A stretch of 64,000 nucleotides of DNA from Misgurnus anguillicaudatus (GCF_027580225.2 NC_073359.2:14516001-14580000), one strand, 5' to 3'; positions 35,563 to 47,772 are shown, numbered from the stretch's first letter. Notes: a model not told the origin generated them from the letters alone. Program-made: numbers and translations.

Positions 35563-36224
35563 ATCATCTTGGTATGGCTCCGAAAAAACCGCGCGGGCAT
35601 ATCTGCCTGACAAAGTTTCTTCATGAAAATAAGAACATCGTTGCTGACGAAATTTTGCTCGAAAGTAACATAGTCGTCGGTTACAAGTTTAACAAAGAGA
35701 CTCGTACTGTAATACTCTACAACGCTGAGAAAAAAGGTGAATATACACCAGGACTGGACTCACGCATAGTTTTCGGTGACAAGGACTGGACGTTGTTTTA
35801 CAACAATGTCTGGAAAGATCTGAATGATTGTCACGAAGAACCATTGTACATCGCAGAATGGGATGCCATAACGCCCAAAGGACGGTACAGAGTGGTGGGC
35901 GACCATTCTAAAAAGAGGCCGGGAGACTGCATCTACTTTTTCTTCTGCAAAGACAACACAAAGCTTCGCGAGCCACTGGTGGGGGTTCTACGCGACGAAC
36001 ACCACAGTCTCTATGAGATGCAATTTTTGTTCAAGTGGCGCGATCTGCGAGGCATGGAAAACGTTTTTTCAACCATAAACAAAATGTTAAAGTGGTGCGA
36101 CATGCATGATGGGTATTGCAGAGTTAAAGTACAGCTGTTTCACCCCGAGAAGTGCTCACGCGGCCAATACTCTCTCGGTCCGTCTCCGCCCATTAACTAC
36201 GCCCATTCGTCACGACAGCTATAA
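35505..36224 (+). CDS. Polinton terminal-repeat protein A (239 aa), left copy
   Basis: It begins MDTPCSS and has no membrane segment or signal peptide. Features include a basic patch 'MAPKKPRGHICLTKFLHE', 'KDWTLFYNNVWKDLNDC', 'PLYIAEWDAITPKGRYRVVG' and a C-terminal region 'CDMHDGYCRVKVQLFHPEKC'. I do not recognise the family. It is likely an early accessory protein, judging only from its position just inside the terminus, next to the promoter. Compared with the right copy it has an extra Cys-Ile ('RPGDCIYFFF' against 'RPGDIYFVF') and a few substitutions. The frame is intact. Confidence 0.7.
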   Translation: MDTPCSSRSTPTSEWQIDLNHLGMAPKKPRGHICLTKFLHENKNIVADEILLESNIVVGYKFNKETRTVILYNAEKKGEYTPGLDSRIVFGDKDWTLFYNNVWKDLNDCHEEPLYIAEWDAITPKGRYRVVGDHSKKRPGDCIYFFFCKDNTKLREPLVGVLRDEHHSLYEMQFLFKWRDLRGMENVFSTINKMLKWCDMHDGYCRVKVQLFHPEKCSRGQYSLGPSPPINYAHSSRQL

Positions 36225-36253
36225 GGCAGTAGGTGAGTCCGTCTTCGCCAGCA

Positions 36254-36847
36254 ATGTCTCAACACAGCGATTCAGATAACATGTCTGAGCCTTCTCTCTA
36301 CATCGATGACGACTCTTACGACGATAACGTCAACCAACACTTACCCGATGACGAACCTACTGAAGAATTCAGACGCCCATCGGAGGAGGGGCTAAGGCGT
36401 CTAAAAGAACTGTACGCTAATGCTACCGATAACGCACTCGATAGCACAGATGGCTGCTTTACAGACGTCGGATTAAAAATCATTAAAGGAGTGATCGGAG
36501 TGCTGCTAAACCACCTCGTCAACAACAAGATCAAGCAAGAGTGTCTGTGGTGCGAGATAAACCACCCTAGTCAGCGTCGACATTCCTGTCTGTATGAACC
36601 GCCCTCATACTTTTTCGACGTACACTTTGGAAAGTTTGCAGACAAGCTGTTTCAACCCATCCTACATCCCATCGTCAACTACGCTCTACAGCGCAGCGGG
36701 CTAAAGGCTGATCCTCGGGCTATTCAAGGAGCCGCAGGAGCTATTCTCCACGAGTTAAAAGACGAACCAAACATCATCTCGAAACTAGAAGAAATCTCAG
36801 AAAACCTGACCAGACATCGTCGATTTCTGGAAAATGAACGCCGTTAA
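36254..36847 (+). CDS. Polinton terminal-repeat protein B, left copy with altered C-terminus
   Basis: The chosen start is MSQHSDSD. The N-terminus is very acidic (Asp-rich), followed by a helical middle and a Cys/His cluster 'ECLWCEINHPSQRRHSCLY' that could bind a metal ion. The end is an amphipathic region 'AIQGAAGAILHELKDEPN'. I do not recognise the family with certainty. Against the right copy there is an 18-base insertion and small loss near residue 40, and a 26-base deletion near the 3' end that shifts the frame. This copy therefore ends 'TRHRRFLENERR' instead of 'DFWKTNAVKE'. The right copy is probably ancestral. Confidence 0.65.
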   Translation: MSQHSDSDNMSEPSLYIDDDSYDDNVNQHLPDDEPTEEFRRPSEEGLRRLKELYANATDNALDSTDGCFTDVGLKIIKGVIGVLLNHLVNNKIKQECLWCEINHPSQRRHSCLYEPPSYFFDVHFGKFADKLFQPILHPIVNYALQRSGLKADPRAIQGAAGAILHELKDEPNIISKLEEISENLTRHRRFLENERR

Positions 36848-36864
36848 AGAGTAGCCATCAAAAG

Positions 36865-37218
36865 ATGGGGAACTTCTGCAGACCGCGAATCATCATACCC
36901 TCTTTGTTTAAAGGGTATTACAAAAGGCAGCTGATGGACTTGATGCATAGGGCGATCAAGAAGAAAAATTATTCGACCACGGAAGGCTTATCAGAACAGG
37001 TTGAAAATCCTCAACTGTTTCATGATTTTGGTAACCGATTACTGGTTCAAATTGAAGAGTTTAAAAACCATTTTGACATTCGTGACACCGTGCTTCATAG
37101 CAGATTAGACACTTTCGACCGCAAACTACACGAGTTAGACAATCGTGTACGACAGATTTATGTTCAGCTTGATACTCATGACACCGCTATTCACACCGGG
37201 CTAGATAGACTATTGTAA
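36865..37218 (+). CDS. Polinton protein C, left version: shared N-terminus, unique coiled-coil C-terminus
   Basis: The protein starts MGNFCRPRIIIPSLFKGYYK. Gly2 and Cys5 would suit N-myristoylation and palmitoylation, although this is only inference. The first 40 residues or so are also encoded by the right repeat (51130 downward). After STTE the two diverge, and here a heptad-rich region follows ('QVENPQLFHDFGNRLLVQIE', 'FDRKLHELDNRVRQIYVQLD'). The stop at 37216-37218 may be premature, since the same frame stays open for another 46 codons to 37359 with similar helical character. Confidence 0.6.
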   Translation: MGNFCRPRIIIPSLFKGYYKRQLMDLMHRAIKKKNYSTTEGLSEQVENPQLFHDFGNRLLVQIEEFKNHFDIRDTVLHSRLDTFDRKLHELDNRVRQIYVQLDTHDTAIHTGLDRLL

Positions 37219-37439
37219 ATAGCTCATGATTTACAACACCAAATTCAGACTGCAGAGAATTCATTCAGGCGTTTGCACGACTTAACATTCGAGCAGATGA
37301 GAGAAAGACGGCTAATGTTTGAAGCCGTTTATGCTATGGTTTTCCCAATATTTTATCCATAGTACAATTTTTATATGATATACACACCATTTTTACTCTT
37401 TTCTATATCCAATGCTATTTTTACATATGTTTAGCTATT

Positions 37440-37670
37440 TTTATCTCCCTCCTGTTTAAGAAATAAGCATTTATCTACCTCAGGTTTTACCATTTATTTT
37501 GTCTTCATCTACCTCATGTTTTAGCATTTATTTTGTTTTTATCTAGCATATATCTACCTCATGTTTTAGCATTTATTTTGTTTTTATCTAGCATTTATCT
37601 AAGCATGTTTTAACAATTATTTTGTTTTCATCTATCATATATCTACATAATGTTTTAGCATTTTACTGTT
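37440..37670 (+). repeat. AT-rich tandem repeat, about 58-bp unit
   Basis: ATGTTTTAGCATTTATTTTG with TTTTTATCTAGCATATATCT recurs three to four times with indels. It lies between protein C and the polymerase gene, and no gene is present in 37360-37706. Confidence 0.55.
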
Positions 37671-37706
37671 TATCTGCTTTTTGTAACATCTGAAAATTAA
37701 TGTACA

Positions 37707-38301
37707 ATGGATGATAAAAATTGTTCAGACGTTGCACATAGCAGTCATTCTCTTTCAGATCAGTCACAGAGTGCAGTGCCCGAAGAGTCCGGTAGGTCGC
37801 CACAACAATTGTTAAATGCTTATGCAAATTCTGAGTCGTCGCAGCAATTCATACATTTTGATTTGGACCCTCAACTTCAAGAACTGTTAAATCTTTACAC
37901 ATACACACACCAAGATGGCGGTGCGCTACCAAGCACCTCAGGTCCATCTACTACCTCAGCTCCCCCTACAGACGCTATCGACCCCATACCCACGCAACCT
38001 TCCGATACACCGCCACTGAGCAGAGTCGACATCGAAGCGTTGATACGAGATGGCGGAACCGTAAACGACTTTCACGTTTATCCGAGACCTCGTTTCAATA
38101 GCGTGGAATTGCAAAGATCGATGAATCTGAGAGAGATTAGAGCCACAGATTTAGCTTCGTTTCACATACGCCTGCACGACACCATGAACGAAATGGTAAC
38201 ATTCGCTAGACAAATCGGTGGCGACGAAAGTGTAATCAATTTGTCCCTAAGGGCTCCGAGTCTCAAATCTGACGTATCGGTAATTTTATCCCAGGGAAAT
38301 T
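37707..38301 (+). pseudogene. Polinton DNA polymerase B, N-terminal extension, cut by a LINE
   Basis: The frame starts MDDKNCSDVAHSS and contains a low-complexity linker rich in Ser, Thr and Pro, then 'FHVYPRPRFNSVELQRSMNL' and 'ATDLASFHIRLHDTMNEMV'. It ends where the minus-strand LINE tail begins at about 38302. The rest of the same gene resumes at about 42713. A long N-terminal extension before the exonuclease domain is usual in Polinton polymerases and may include the terminal-protein part, but no catalytic motif is visible here. Confidence 0.6.
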
Positions 38302-41300
38302 CAATTCAATTCAATTCAATTTTATTTATATAGCGCTTTTCACAATTGGTGATTGTTTCAAAGCAGCTTTACATTAATAGAAGCAGTGGAAAGCACAGAA
38401 AAACGACAGATAGCACAACATAATACACGATAGCAAAAGCAGCTAAATTTGATGCGGCTATGAATCAACATTATAAGCGTGCGTATTGCTAATGTAACGT
38501 AAAGAAGAGGGTGCTAAGTTAAGCACAAGAGGGCTGCCTCCCCGGGTTGAAAAACCCCCTAGGAGAAAAAAAAAACCAGGCTCAGCCAGGGAAGTAAAAA
38601 AAGTCATAGGAGGGAAAAACCCTTGGGAGATATATTTATATATACATTGAAACGATTAAGGAGATTAGGCGGAGGTTAAGCGGGTTCTGCCGGTGGTCGT
38701 TGGTCATGCATCAGCTGGGCATCACGTTGAAGGTCTGCCGGTGGGTCAGAGGTGTGCCGACTTTCACATTTACCGGAACTGGGTCTGTTTGTCTCATTGT
38801 CCTCGGAGAGAAGGACGAGACATAAAGAAAGAAAAACAAAACCCAATTAGCGTAGGGGCCATTCATATGTATACACATGTACATATACACAAACATATAG
38901 TATCCATATATATCTATATATATCCACACATATCTATATATACATATATACATATATATATATATACATACACATACATACACACACATGTACATATACG
39001 TATTGAAGATACAACGTCATCCTAGTGAAAGACTCTGCACAGTTTGGTTTAGGGAGAACGAGAAAAATGCACGGGACGGCGAATGTTTTGGAAATGGGTG
39101 CAGTGACACCCTTTTAAGGACTGAAGTCCCGCCCCCGACTAGTGGGCTTAACACCCCAAATCTATACCCATCGTGCTTTATTGAAATCCGGACGAGCAAG
39201 GGAGTAAAGGGGAGACGGGGACGTGACTGCGCCAGCCATCTTCCTGATGCCTGTCTGGGCTTCACAGTACTCCCCTACTCGACTCAGAAACCTCAGGAGA
39301 AGGGCCGAGCAAGTGATAACATAATGCCATACATAACTTTCAATCACTCCTCTGCGCTTGGCAATTAATGGCCCGATTCGGGGATTTATTGGTGTAGTTT
39401 TGAAGTTTTGGCCTTGTATTGTGGTTTATATGTGCACAGAGTAGCGTTTCTTTTCCTTGTATGTAGCCTTTTCTATTTTATACGTGACATTTGTTTTTAA
39501 AAGTTTATGCCCGGCTCATGGTTTGCTGCACATATGTAAACGAGTAAGGAGAGATTAAACATTTTTCTTAAGAATATTAATAGCATTTACCATGCTTTGA
39601 AGTGTTGATGTTTTTATTAGGTTGTTCAAGCTATCTATTGTGAGATGAGTACCATTAATAAAACAATTATGTGAATGCCTTGTTAAAGAGAAAAGTTTTA
39701 AGTCTAGATTTAAAGGTATCTATTGTGTCTGATTCTCGGACAACGGTTGGCAAATCATTCCAGAGCTTAGGGGCTAAGTAGGAAAAGGATCTTCCACCTT
39801 TAGACACTTTTGATATTTTAGGGATAACTAAGAGACCAGAATTTTGCGAACGCAGTGCACGTGATGGATTGTATTCTGATAGTAATTCTCTAAGATATGA
39901 GGGTGCTAGGCCATTTAAGGCTTTGTAGGTGATAAGTGATATTTTAAATTGTATGCGATAATTAACTGGTAGCCAGTGTAAAGATGCCAGAATTGGACTT
40001 ATGTGGTCATACTTCTTAGATCGAGTAAGCAGTCTTGCAGAAGCGTTTTGAACTAGCTGCAGCTTGTTTACCTGATTTGCATGGCATCCCCCAAGTAGCG
40101 AGTTACAATAGTCTATTCTAGAGGTCCTAAAAGCATGGATAAGCTTCTCTGCGTCAGATGTAGACAGCATGTGGCGAATTTTTGAGATATTTCTAAGATG
40201 GAAGAATGCTGTGCGGCAGACGTTGCCGATATGACTATCGAAGGATAAGTTGCTGTCGAACATCACACCTAAGTTCCTAACCGAGGAAGATGGCACCACA
40301 GTGCAGCCATCTATGTGCAACTTGTAATCTGACATATAATGTTTGTAGCGATTCGGTTCAATAATAAGCATCTCTGTCTTATTGGAGTTGAGCTTAAGAA
40401 AGTTATGTGCCATCCAGTCACTAACATCGCTAATGCAGTCTGTTAGCTTAGAAAACGTGTGGGTTTCGCTGGGATGTGAGGAGATGTAAAGCTGGGTATC
40501 ATCCGCATAGCAGTGAAAACTTATGTTATGTTTCCTGATAATGTCTCCTAGGGGTAACATATATAACGAGAACAGTATAGGACCTAAAACTGATCCCTGC
40601 GGTACACCATATTTGACCAGGGAGTGATATGACTCTTCCTCATTTACATAAACAAAGTGATAGCGATTGGTTAGATACGACCTAAACCAGGCTAACGTTT
40701 TAGTTTTCTAGTCTATTGAGTAAGATTGTGTGATCTATTGTGTCAAAGGCTGCGCTAAGGTCTAGTAATATAAGGATTGAGATTTCACCATGATCGGATG
40801 TTAACATGAGGTCATTTGTAACTCTAAGCAGCGCTGTCTCTGTGCTATGGTGGGGCCTGAATCCTGATTGGAACTTTTCATACGTACTATTATTTGTCAA
40901 GAATGTGCATAACTGGCTTGCCACTACCTTTTCTAATATTTTCGAAAGAAAAGGGAGATTTGAGATTGGTCTAAAGTTATTAAGCTCTCCCTGATCAAGC
41001 TGTGGTTTTTTAATCAGCGGTTTAATAACTGCTAGCTTGAAAGCTGTTGGAACGTATCCTATTTCTAGCGATGAGTTAAAGATTTGTAGTACCGGGGTTG
41101 ACACTACAGGGAATACCTCTTTAAGTAGTTTTGTGGGAACGGGGTCTAATATACAGGACGATGATTTGGATGATGTGACTAGTTTAGAGAGCTCATCTAT
41201 TGTAGTAGGTTTAAATGAATCAAGATGTTCATATGGTAATCTAGTGTTTAGTGAACTAATGGGTAGAGTGATGGCTGCTTGGGTAGTTACGATGTTTTCC

Positions 41301-42712
41301 CTAATAGCCGTAATTTTGTTAGAAAAGAAGTTCATGAAATCGTTACTATTGTGTTGAAGGTTATTGGTTTCTGTTTGTTCTTTGTTTCTTGTCAGTTTTG
41401 CGACTGTGCTAAAGAGGAAGCGAGGGTTGTTATGATTTTCTTTAATAAGCGTACTGAGATAGGTTGATCTGGCCGTTTTTATAGCCTGTCTGTAGTGTTT
41501 AACACTATCTTTCCATGCTGCACGCCATACCTCTAACTTTGTGCTTCTATAATTTCTTTCCATTTTTCTAGCTGCCTTTTTAAGAGCAGCGGTGTGATGG
41601 TCATACCATGGAGCTGGCGGTTTTTCTTTGATTTTCTTGTTTCGAATGGGAGCAACGGCATCCAGTGTGTTAGAACAGACATTGTTCAGGTTTTCTATTA
41701 CAGTATCTGCTACATGTTTCATTTGGGACAGGTCTGGAATAGTGCTAATAAAGCTATCTTTAGTGGTGGAAATTATTGTTCTGGCTAGTCGGTAGGATGT
41801 TGTGGATTGAGTGATCCTATCTAGAAGTACAGTGTATGACACAAGGTAATGGTCAGAAACTGCATCACTCTGAGGTGATATTTCGATGTCATTAATATTG
41901 AGTCAGAGTGACAGAATTAAGTCTAATGTGTGCTTACGAGTATGCGTGGGCCCTGACACGTTTTGTTTAATACCGAGAGAATTTAGAACATCCATAAACG
42001 CACGTCCTAATGCATCTTTTGAGTTATCCACATGAATATTAAAATCACCAACGATAAGAGCTTTATCTACAGTGCCTACAAGCTCAGACAGGAAATTTGC
42101 TATTTCTTTAAGGAAATCTGCATGGTGGCCCGGAGGTCTATAGATTGTAGCTAAGACAAAAGAAAGCTGTTTGTTGTTACGATCAGTTATTTCCATATTT
42201 AATAACATTAGTTCAAATGAATTAAATTTTAGTTCAGATTTTTGGTTAACTTTAAAAATGTTGTTGTATATTGTAGCTACACCGCCCCCTCTCCCCTTTA
42301 ATCGAGGTTCGTGTTTATAATAATAGTCTTGTGGGGTGGATTCGTTTAAACTAATGTAGTCGTCTGCTTTAAGCCAGGTTTCTGTTAAACAGAGTGCATC
42401 TAAGTTTTGGTCATTAATTATTTCATTAACAATAGGTTCTTTATTGGTCAGCGATCTAATGTTAAGAAGGCCGAATTTTAACATTTGAGGTTCATCTGGT
42501 AATGTATTGTTTTCTAATTTTATGTTAATCAAATTTGTACGTGATGTGGCAAGCGGTGCTCTGTATTTGCTTGTTCGGGGAACAGATACAGTTGAAATGT
42601 GTTGAGTTTCTGGTGAGATCGACTCGAAGTGCTGGGATATATGTGATCTTGACATATCATGCCAGCTGACAGACGGACGGTTAAGCTGATCCGTCTTTTT
42701 TCTGACCTGGGC
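38302..42712 (-). mobile_element. L2-like LINE inserted in the Polinton polymerase gene
   Basis: The 3' end, on the left, has four or more ATTCA/TGAAT units followed by TTTATTTATATAGCGCTTTT, the hallmark end of a common cyprinid LINE family. Going leftward from 42655 the minus strand encodes an endonuclease and a reverse transcriptase. At about 4.4 kb it is near full length for an element lacking ORF1. No clear target duplication is present, as is usual for this group. A TA/CA-rich stretch occupies 38880-39000. Confidence 0.85.
39667..42655 (-). pseudogene. L2-like LINE ORF2: endonuclease and reverse transcriptase
   Basis: Three frames cover one protein. 42655-41903 is the endonuclease ('LLNIRSLTNK', 'LCLTETWLK', 'RGGGVATIY', 'LIVGDFNIHVD'). 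41842-40700 is the linker and RT start ('SCILDPVPTKLLKE', 'NFRPISNLPFLSKILEKV', 'ILLDLSAAFDTIDH'). 40560-39667 carries '[11 protein letters not shown]' (catalytic YADD) and the C-terminal domain ('[15 protein letters not shown]', '[13 protein letters not shown]'). A stop near 41880 and frame breaks near 40700-40560 inactivate it. Few lesions suggest a fairly recent insertion. Confidence 0.85.
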
Positions 42713-45700
42713 CCTGGATAGTCAGACTATATCAGAATTAAGAAATAATTACGACGTCACGTTATTTACAGATCAAATTGAAAAATTTTTACAAAGCGAC
42801 GAGCGGCTATTGTGTGATGATATGGTCGAGATAGGCGCTAACGTGGCGATGAACAGACAGGGGGGCGTTCGACGCAAACTTACGGATTTGGCTCTGGACC
42901 AGGTGATCAAAAGAAAAAAGACGAGTTTGTTTTGTCCTATGAATATCTCTAATAATTTGTGCTTCTCTATCTGTCTCGCACATTTTCTCGATCCCGCACT
43001 ACCTGAGAGCGAACTGGAAAGACGCGCCGCGGTTATTCAGAACGACGCAGGGTTCTCTATTCAAGACAAGGTCAGCCTTTGCAACATAGCGAAGTTTGAA
43101 AGACTGTTTGACATCAAAATAGTCGTTTTTTACAGAACGTCCGATCGACCTGTAGAAACGAGCTGCATCCAAAAACGTTGCACCTCTATTTTGATTGTTT
43201 GCAATTTTGCAAATCCGATTACTGTTACAAAGCTCACAAAAAGATACCCCCGGGTAGAGTTCGTGTGCCGTGCGATATGACGAAATACTGTAAATCGTGC
43301 AACAGAGACGGTACAATGTCCCAGGGGCTGTAGATAAGCAAGAATGCAAGCCATTCCAATTCGTCCATTGCGGCGAAGATCTCGGGACCGAGGGGATGCA
43401 TCAGTGCTTTATTCGCCCTATAAATCCCATGGATACTAGCGAGAAATACATCTTCTACGATTTTGAAACCCGTTACGAAAACGGAAAACACGTCGCCAAC
43501 TTTGTATGCGCGATCACTTTTCAAGGTGAGAAATTTGTAGCGGAAGGACCCTACTGCGTATCGTACCTAATCAACCATTTCAGACAGTGTCGATACAAAG
43601 GCTACACTTTCATAGCCCACTATGCGTCCAAATTCGATTCTTTTCTCATTTTGGAATATTTTTGCAAAGCGGGGCTTACGCTGGACATCATCATGCAAGG
43701 GTGTAAATTAATCTACATGTACGACGATGCGTATGCCCAGAGATATATCGACAGCTACTCTTTCATACCCATGGCCTTGTCTAAGATGCCTGCAGCGCTA
43801 AACTTGACTACGACAGAAAAAGGGTACTTTCCCCATCATTTCAACAGGGTGGAAAACGAAAGCTATGTAGGCCCCTACCCCGCCAAAAAGTTCTACGGCT
43901 ACGATAACATGACCGACAAAAACCAGGCAAAGTTTGACGAGTGGTATGCCACCGTTACGGGAAACTCTTTGACTTTAAGAAAGAGCTGAAAGAGTACGCG
44001 TGAACGACGTGGTCTTATTACGCGAAGCTTGCATGAAATACCGTGACGCATTCATCGCATGCACCGAACTCGATCCCTTCAACTTTACAACGCTGGCTAG
44101 TTGTTGTATGGGCGTGTTTAAAAGCATTATCTCGACAGTAAGACGTTGGCTCTTACGCACAATAACGCGTACGTTCAAAAGAGTAAGACTTACTCCAACG
44201 CGTCGATCGAATGGCTCGAGTATGTTAAAAAGACTCGAAACTTGGACATTCACCATGCCCTGAATCACGGCGAAGTGTCTATCGGTAAATATTACCTGGA
44301 CGGGTTCGTGGAAATCCAAGGTACGCGATACGGCTACGAATTCGCTGGATATATCCATCATGGGCATTGCTGCCGCTATCCCGAGCATTACACGCATCCC
44401 ATGTCGGGCGTACCCTACGCCATTCTCAGGAGACAGTTTGACGAAAAAGTCGATATTCTGCAGAACGCGTACGGGTTAAAAATCGAGGTAATGTGGGAGT
44501 GCGAATGGACTAAAATGAAACGCGACGATCCCTCTGTAAAATAATTTATGAGTACCTACTCTGCTCCAGAGAGACTGAAGCCCAGGGACGCCCTTTTTGG
44601 TGGTCATACGAACGCCTACAAACTCTATCACAAAACGGCGGAAGGAGAAAGAATAAGCTATGTCGATTTCACCAGCTTGTATCCCTTCTGTCAGTCTACG
44701 AAAACCTACCCCATCGGTCACCCCGAAATCATTTTCAACGATTTCGAGCCGATTGAAAACTACTAAGGACTTATTAAGGCTGTCGTGTAAATTGCTGCAC
44801 CCCGTACTCCCGTATAGATCCAATGGAAAATTATTTTTCCACTGTGTCGTACTTGCGCGCATGCTGAAAATCAGACGTCGTGCTGCGGTCACACGGATGA
44901 AGAAAGGGCGCTCTCAGGTTGCTGGGTCAGTATTGAGCTTTTGAAGGCCGTCGAGAAGGGGTACGTGATCGCTAGGATCGACGAAGTATGGCATTTCCCC
45001 CAACGTTCTGATACGTTGTTTCGTGATTACGTGAAAACGTTTTTGCAATTGAAACAACAAGCGTCCGGTTACCCCTCGAACGTCGTCACAGACGCGGACA
45101 AAGCAAAGTACATTCGAGATTATTACAAAAAAGGGGGGATTCGTCTCGACCCTGAAAAGATCAGTTACAACCCTGCTCAGAGATCCATCAATAAACTACT
45201 GCTGAACTCTCTTTGGGGACGCTTTTCTATGCGCGAGAACCTCCCCAAAACGCTACTCGTGAAAAAACCTGCAGATTTCACCAGAATTGTTTTCAACGGA
45301 ATCGCAGGGCTGAAATATTTCACGTTCGTCTCGGATGACGTAGCACTCGTTCAGTTTCAAAAACCCGAAGGCGATTTGTGCAAAACAAACGACATTAACG
45401 TGTTCGTAGGGGCATCTACGACCGCTCACACGCGACTGGAGTTGTACGAACTCATGGATAAACTCGGCGATCGTTTGTTATACTCCGACACAGACAGCGT
45501 TATATTCGTTTCTAGGGACGGCGACTGGGATCCCCCGTTGGGGGATTATCTGGGGGAGCTGACGAATGAATTGGACGATGGTGATTTCATAACAGAGTTC
45601 TGTTCTAGCGGACCGAAATCTTACTTGTATCGTACCGCTAAAGGAAAGCTGACTATGAAGGCTAAGGGAATAACTTTAAATGCAAAAAATTCTCAAACGA

Positions 45701-45906
45701 TCCGATTAGACACTCTGATTGATCTGGTTGACGGCTATGCTAAATCGCGCGATAACTTGCGCTGCCTCCTGGCACACACTGAAAACATTGTGAGAGATAA
45801 AAAGCATCTCACGCTGCACAACAAATCAGTCGTCAAAAGGTTTAGGCTGGTATATAACAAACGAACACTCCTTGCCGACTTCAGCAGCCTTCCTTATGGG
45901 TTCTGA
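42713..45906 (+). pseudogene. Polinton protein-primed family-B DNA polymerase, decayed
   Basis: Motifs appear in the order expected of a phi29-like polymerase B: exonuclease I 'FYDFETRYENGKH' (about 43455), exonuclease II 'IAHYASKFDSFL', exonuclease III 'EYA-NDVVLL' across a frameshift (about 43998), polymerase motif A 'DFTSLYPF' (about 44665), motif B 'NKLLLNSLWGRF' (about 45190) and motif C 'YSDTDSVIF' (about 45483). The gene is broken by frameshifts near 43995 and 44130, a TAA at 44542-44544, and three stops between 44764 and 44820. The enzyme would copy the element DNA from a protein primer, but this copy cannot. Confidence 0.88.
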
Positions 45907-45935
45907 ACACAGGGGGATGCGGGAGGCTTCTAATT

Positions 45936-46570
45936 TTGATTTCAGACCCTTTCTCATGCGTCATAAGTGGCCCATCGAATTCAGGGAAGTCTTTTTTTGT
46001 TAAACTGTTGTTGGAAAATGCAACGAATGTGATTTCTAAAAAGATTGATCGCATTGTGTTTGTGTACGATTGTTGGCAACCTCTGTATGATGAACTGCTT
46101 AAAATGTACAACATTAAATTTGTTGAAGGAATACCACAGAGTCTGAATGATGATAATTTATTCCCAAACGATCAGAATTCGTTACTCTTGCTAGACGACT
46201 GTATGGACGAGGCAAGCGCAAACAAGGAGGTCCAAAAGGTTTTTACTCAGTATGTCCATCATCGAAATCTCAGCGCTATTTATATTGTCCAGAATTTATT
46301 TGCTCAAGGGAAATCCAGTAGAACTATCAGCTTGAACACCAATTATTTGATTCTGAACCCTGCAATGCCAATCAGGTTGCGGTGCTGGGGCGTCAAATGT
46401 ATCCAGGTAATGCAAAGTATTTTATGGAGTGTTATCACGACGCGACCAGCCAGCCCTTTGGATATTTATTGATAGACTATAAAGCGAAAACTCCTGAACA
46501 ATATCGTCTCAGAACCGGGTTGCTTTCCGACAGCCAAGTGGTTTATCTCCCGAAAAAAAGAAGACCGTAA
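45936..46570 (+). pseudogene. Polinton packaging ATPase (FtsK/HerA type), one frameshift
   Basis: The Walker A motif is 'SGPSNSGKSFF' near the N-terminus, Walker B is 'SLLLLDDCMDE', and a following sensor-like region reads 'HHRNLSAIYIVQNLF'. These are features of the A32-like genome-packaging ATPase found in Polintons and related viruses. Around 46365 the frame shifts and continues as 'VLGRQMYPGN' and 'YLPKKRRP' to the stop at 46570. Apart from that shift the protein is complete, at about 210 residues. It follows the polymerase by about 30 bases on the same strand. Confidence 0.85.
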
Positions 46571-46579
46571 TCGATCGTC

Positions 46580-47471
46580 ATGTCTGCCCGACTTTGCAAA
46601 CATTTGCCGCTGTTGAAGCTGTTACATAAGGCTATGCCTAAACAGAGGCTACTTATTTTACAATCGGCGTCCGACGAGCTCATTTTAACGCTGTGCGAAG
46701 TAGCTCTTAACATCTTATACGGCACGATTCCGATTAGACCCAAAGACTATCGCAAGCTGAAAAACAGAAAAGCGGAAAAAAAAATCTGAAAACTTTCAAG
46801 AGAACATTCAGCAAGTCGTCGAAAATGATCTGGACGCTTCCATAAGAAACATTTTACTAAGGTCTGATTTGGATCAATATGAGAAAGTCAAACTTTACTC
46901 CAACATCCTGACGAGGTATTTAGCGGCCGTTAAACAAGGGGACCAAGAGAGCGCCGCTTTAACGCTGTCCTTACCGCAAACCACCAGCGCCATCGACGAT
47001 CGCAAAGACGACAAAGACGATGCAGCGATGGACGCTGTTGCTGACGAAGTGGTGAAGAACGTGCCCTCTAGAAGCGTGAAAAACAGTCGGTACATATTAG
47101 AAAAAATGACCAAAGCTAAAGATTTGTCTGCGTGGAACACGTCGGGACGCGCTATTCCAGGTTCACACATGCTCGATTTGATAAAAAGCGTCACTAATCC
47201 CCAAAAGGTCAGAGACGAGCAAAGACCGTTGGGATGGAACAAGTTTCTACAAGCCTTTGCCGAATTAAACATACCGTTTTCTACAGTTCCGAGTCAACAT
47301 GTTAGACGAGCGATTCATTCCTTAAGAGGAACGCCTTCGCGGTCTACCTCTACGATAACTCGTTCTAAAAAAGCTATGAAACGTTTACACGCGTCTACGC
47401 CTCGATCCGATGTTTCAGAATTAATGTTTAAATCGCCTTCTATCGAACGAAGAACATGGATGGAATTTTAA
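46580..47471 (+). pseudogene. conserved Polinton protein downstream of the ATPase, shifted in an A-run
   Basis: The first frame (46580-46789) encodes 'LLKLLHKAMPKQRLLILQSA' and 'LCEVALNILYGTIP', a helical N-terminus I have seen in many metazoan Polintons. The frame is lost in a run of about nine A (46780-46788). From about 46798 the second frame continues with 'DLDQYEKVKLYSNILTRYL' to 'RRTWMEF' at 47471. The C-terminal part is basic and Ser/Thr-rich. Its function is not established. An early or virion-associated role is only a guess from its place beside the ATPase. Confidence 0.6.
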
Positions 47472-47716
47472 AGGGCATTTTGCAGGTTAAATTTTTCAAC
47501 GAATTTGTGCAGTTTGCTTGTTGATAATAAACATTTAAACTGTAATCCATTGTATTTTATGTTGTTGGGTATCACAAAACCCGAAAAAGTATGAAAAAGT
47601 ACAGCGGTTTGCAATGATTCTCCTTTCCCCCACAACGCACTGTATGACGTCACGCTGGGGAGAGAATTTATGACTATAGAAAGACGAGTAAAGTACAGTT
47701 CTGATAACGCAGATTT

Positions 47717-47772
<56 letters not shown>

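Larger units (their letters stand above)
34959..36985 (+). repeat. Polinton left terminal inverted repeat, about 2.03 kb, gene-bearing
   Basis: It matches 51011-55332 in inverse orientation once the hAT insertion in the right arm is ignored. Identity is high but not complete, with several indels and substitutions. From the outside inward it holds the terminal AGTAGTAAATATGCG, the DR1-like array, a three-copy GGGGCATGATAAATCAT repeat, a TATA box and three ORFs. Similarity stops within the third ORF after TTATTCGACCAC. Confidence 0.9.

Noticed and set aside
38693..39025. Frames over the TA/CA-rich stretch
   Set aside because: The codons come from a TATATACA microsatellite inside the LINE 3' region.
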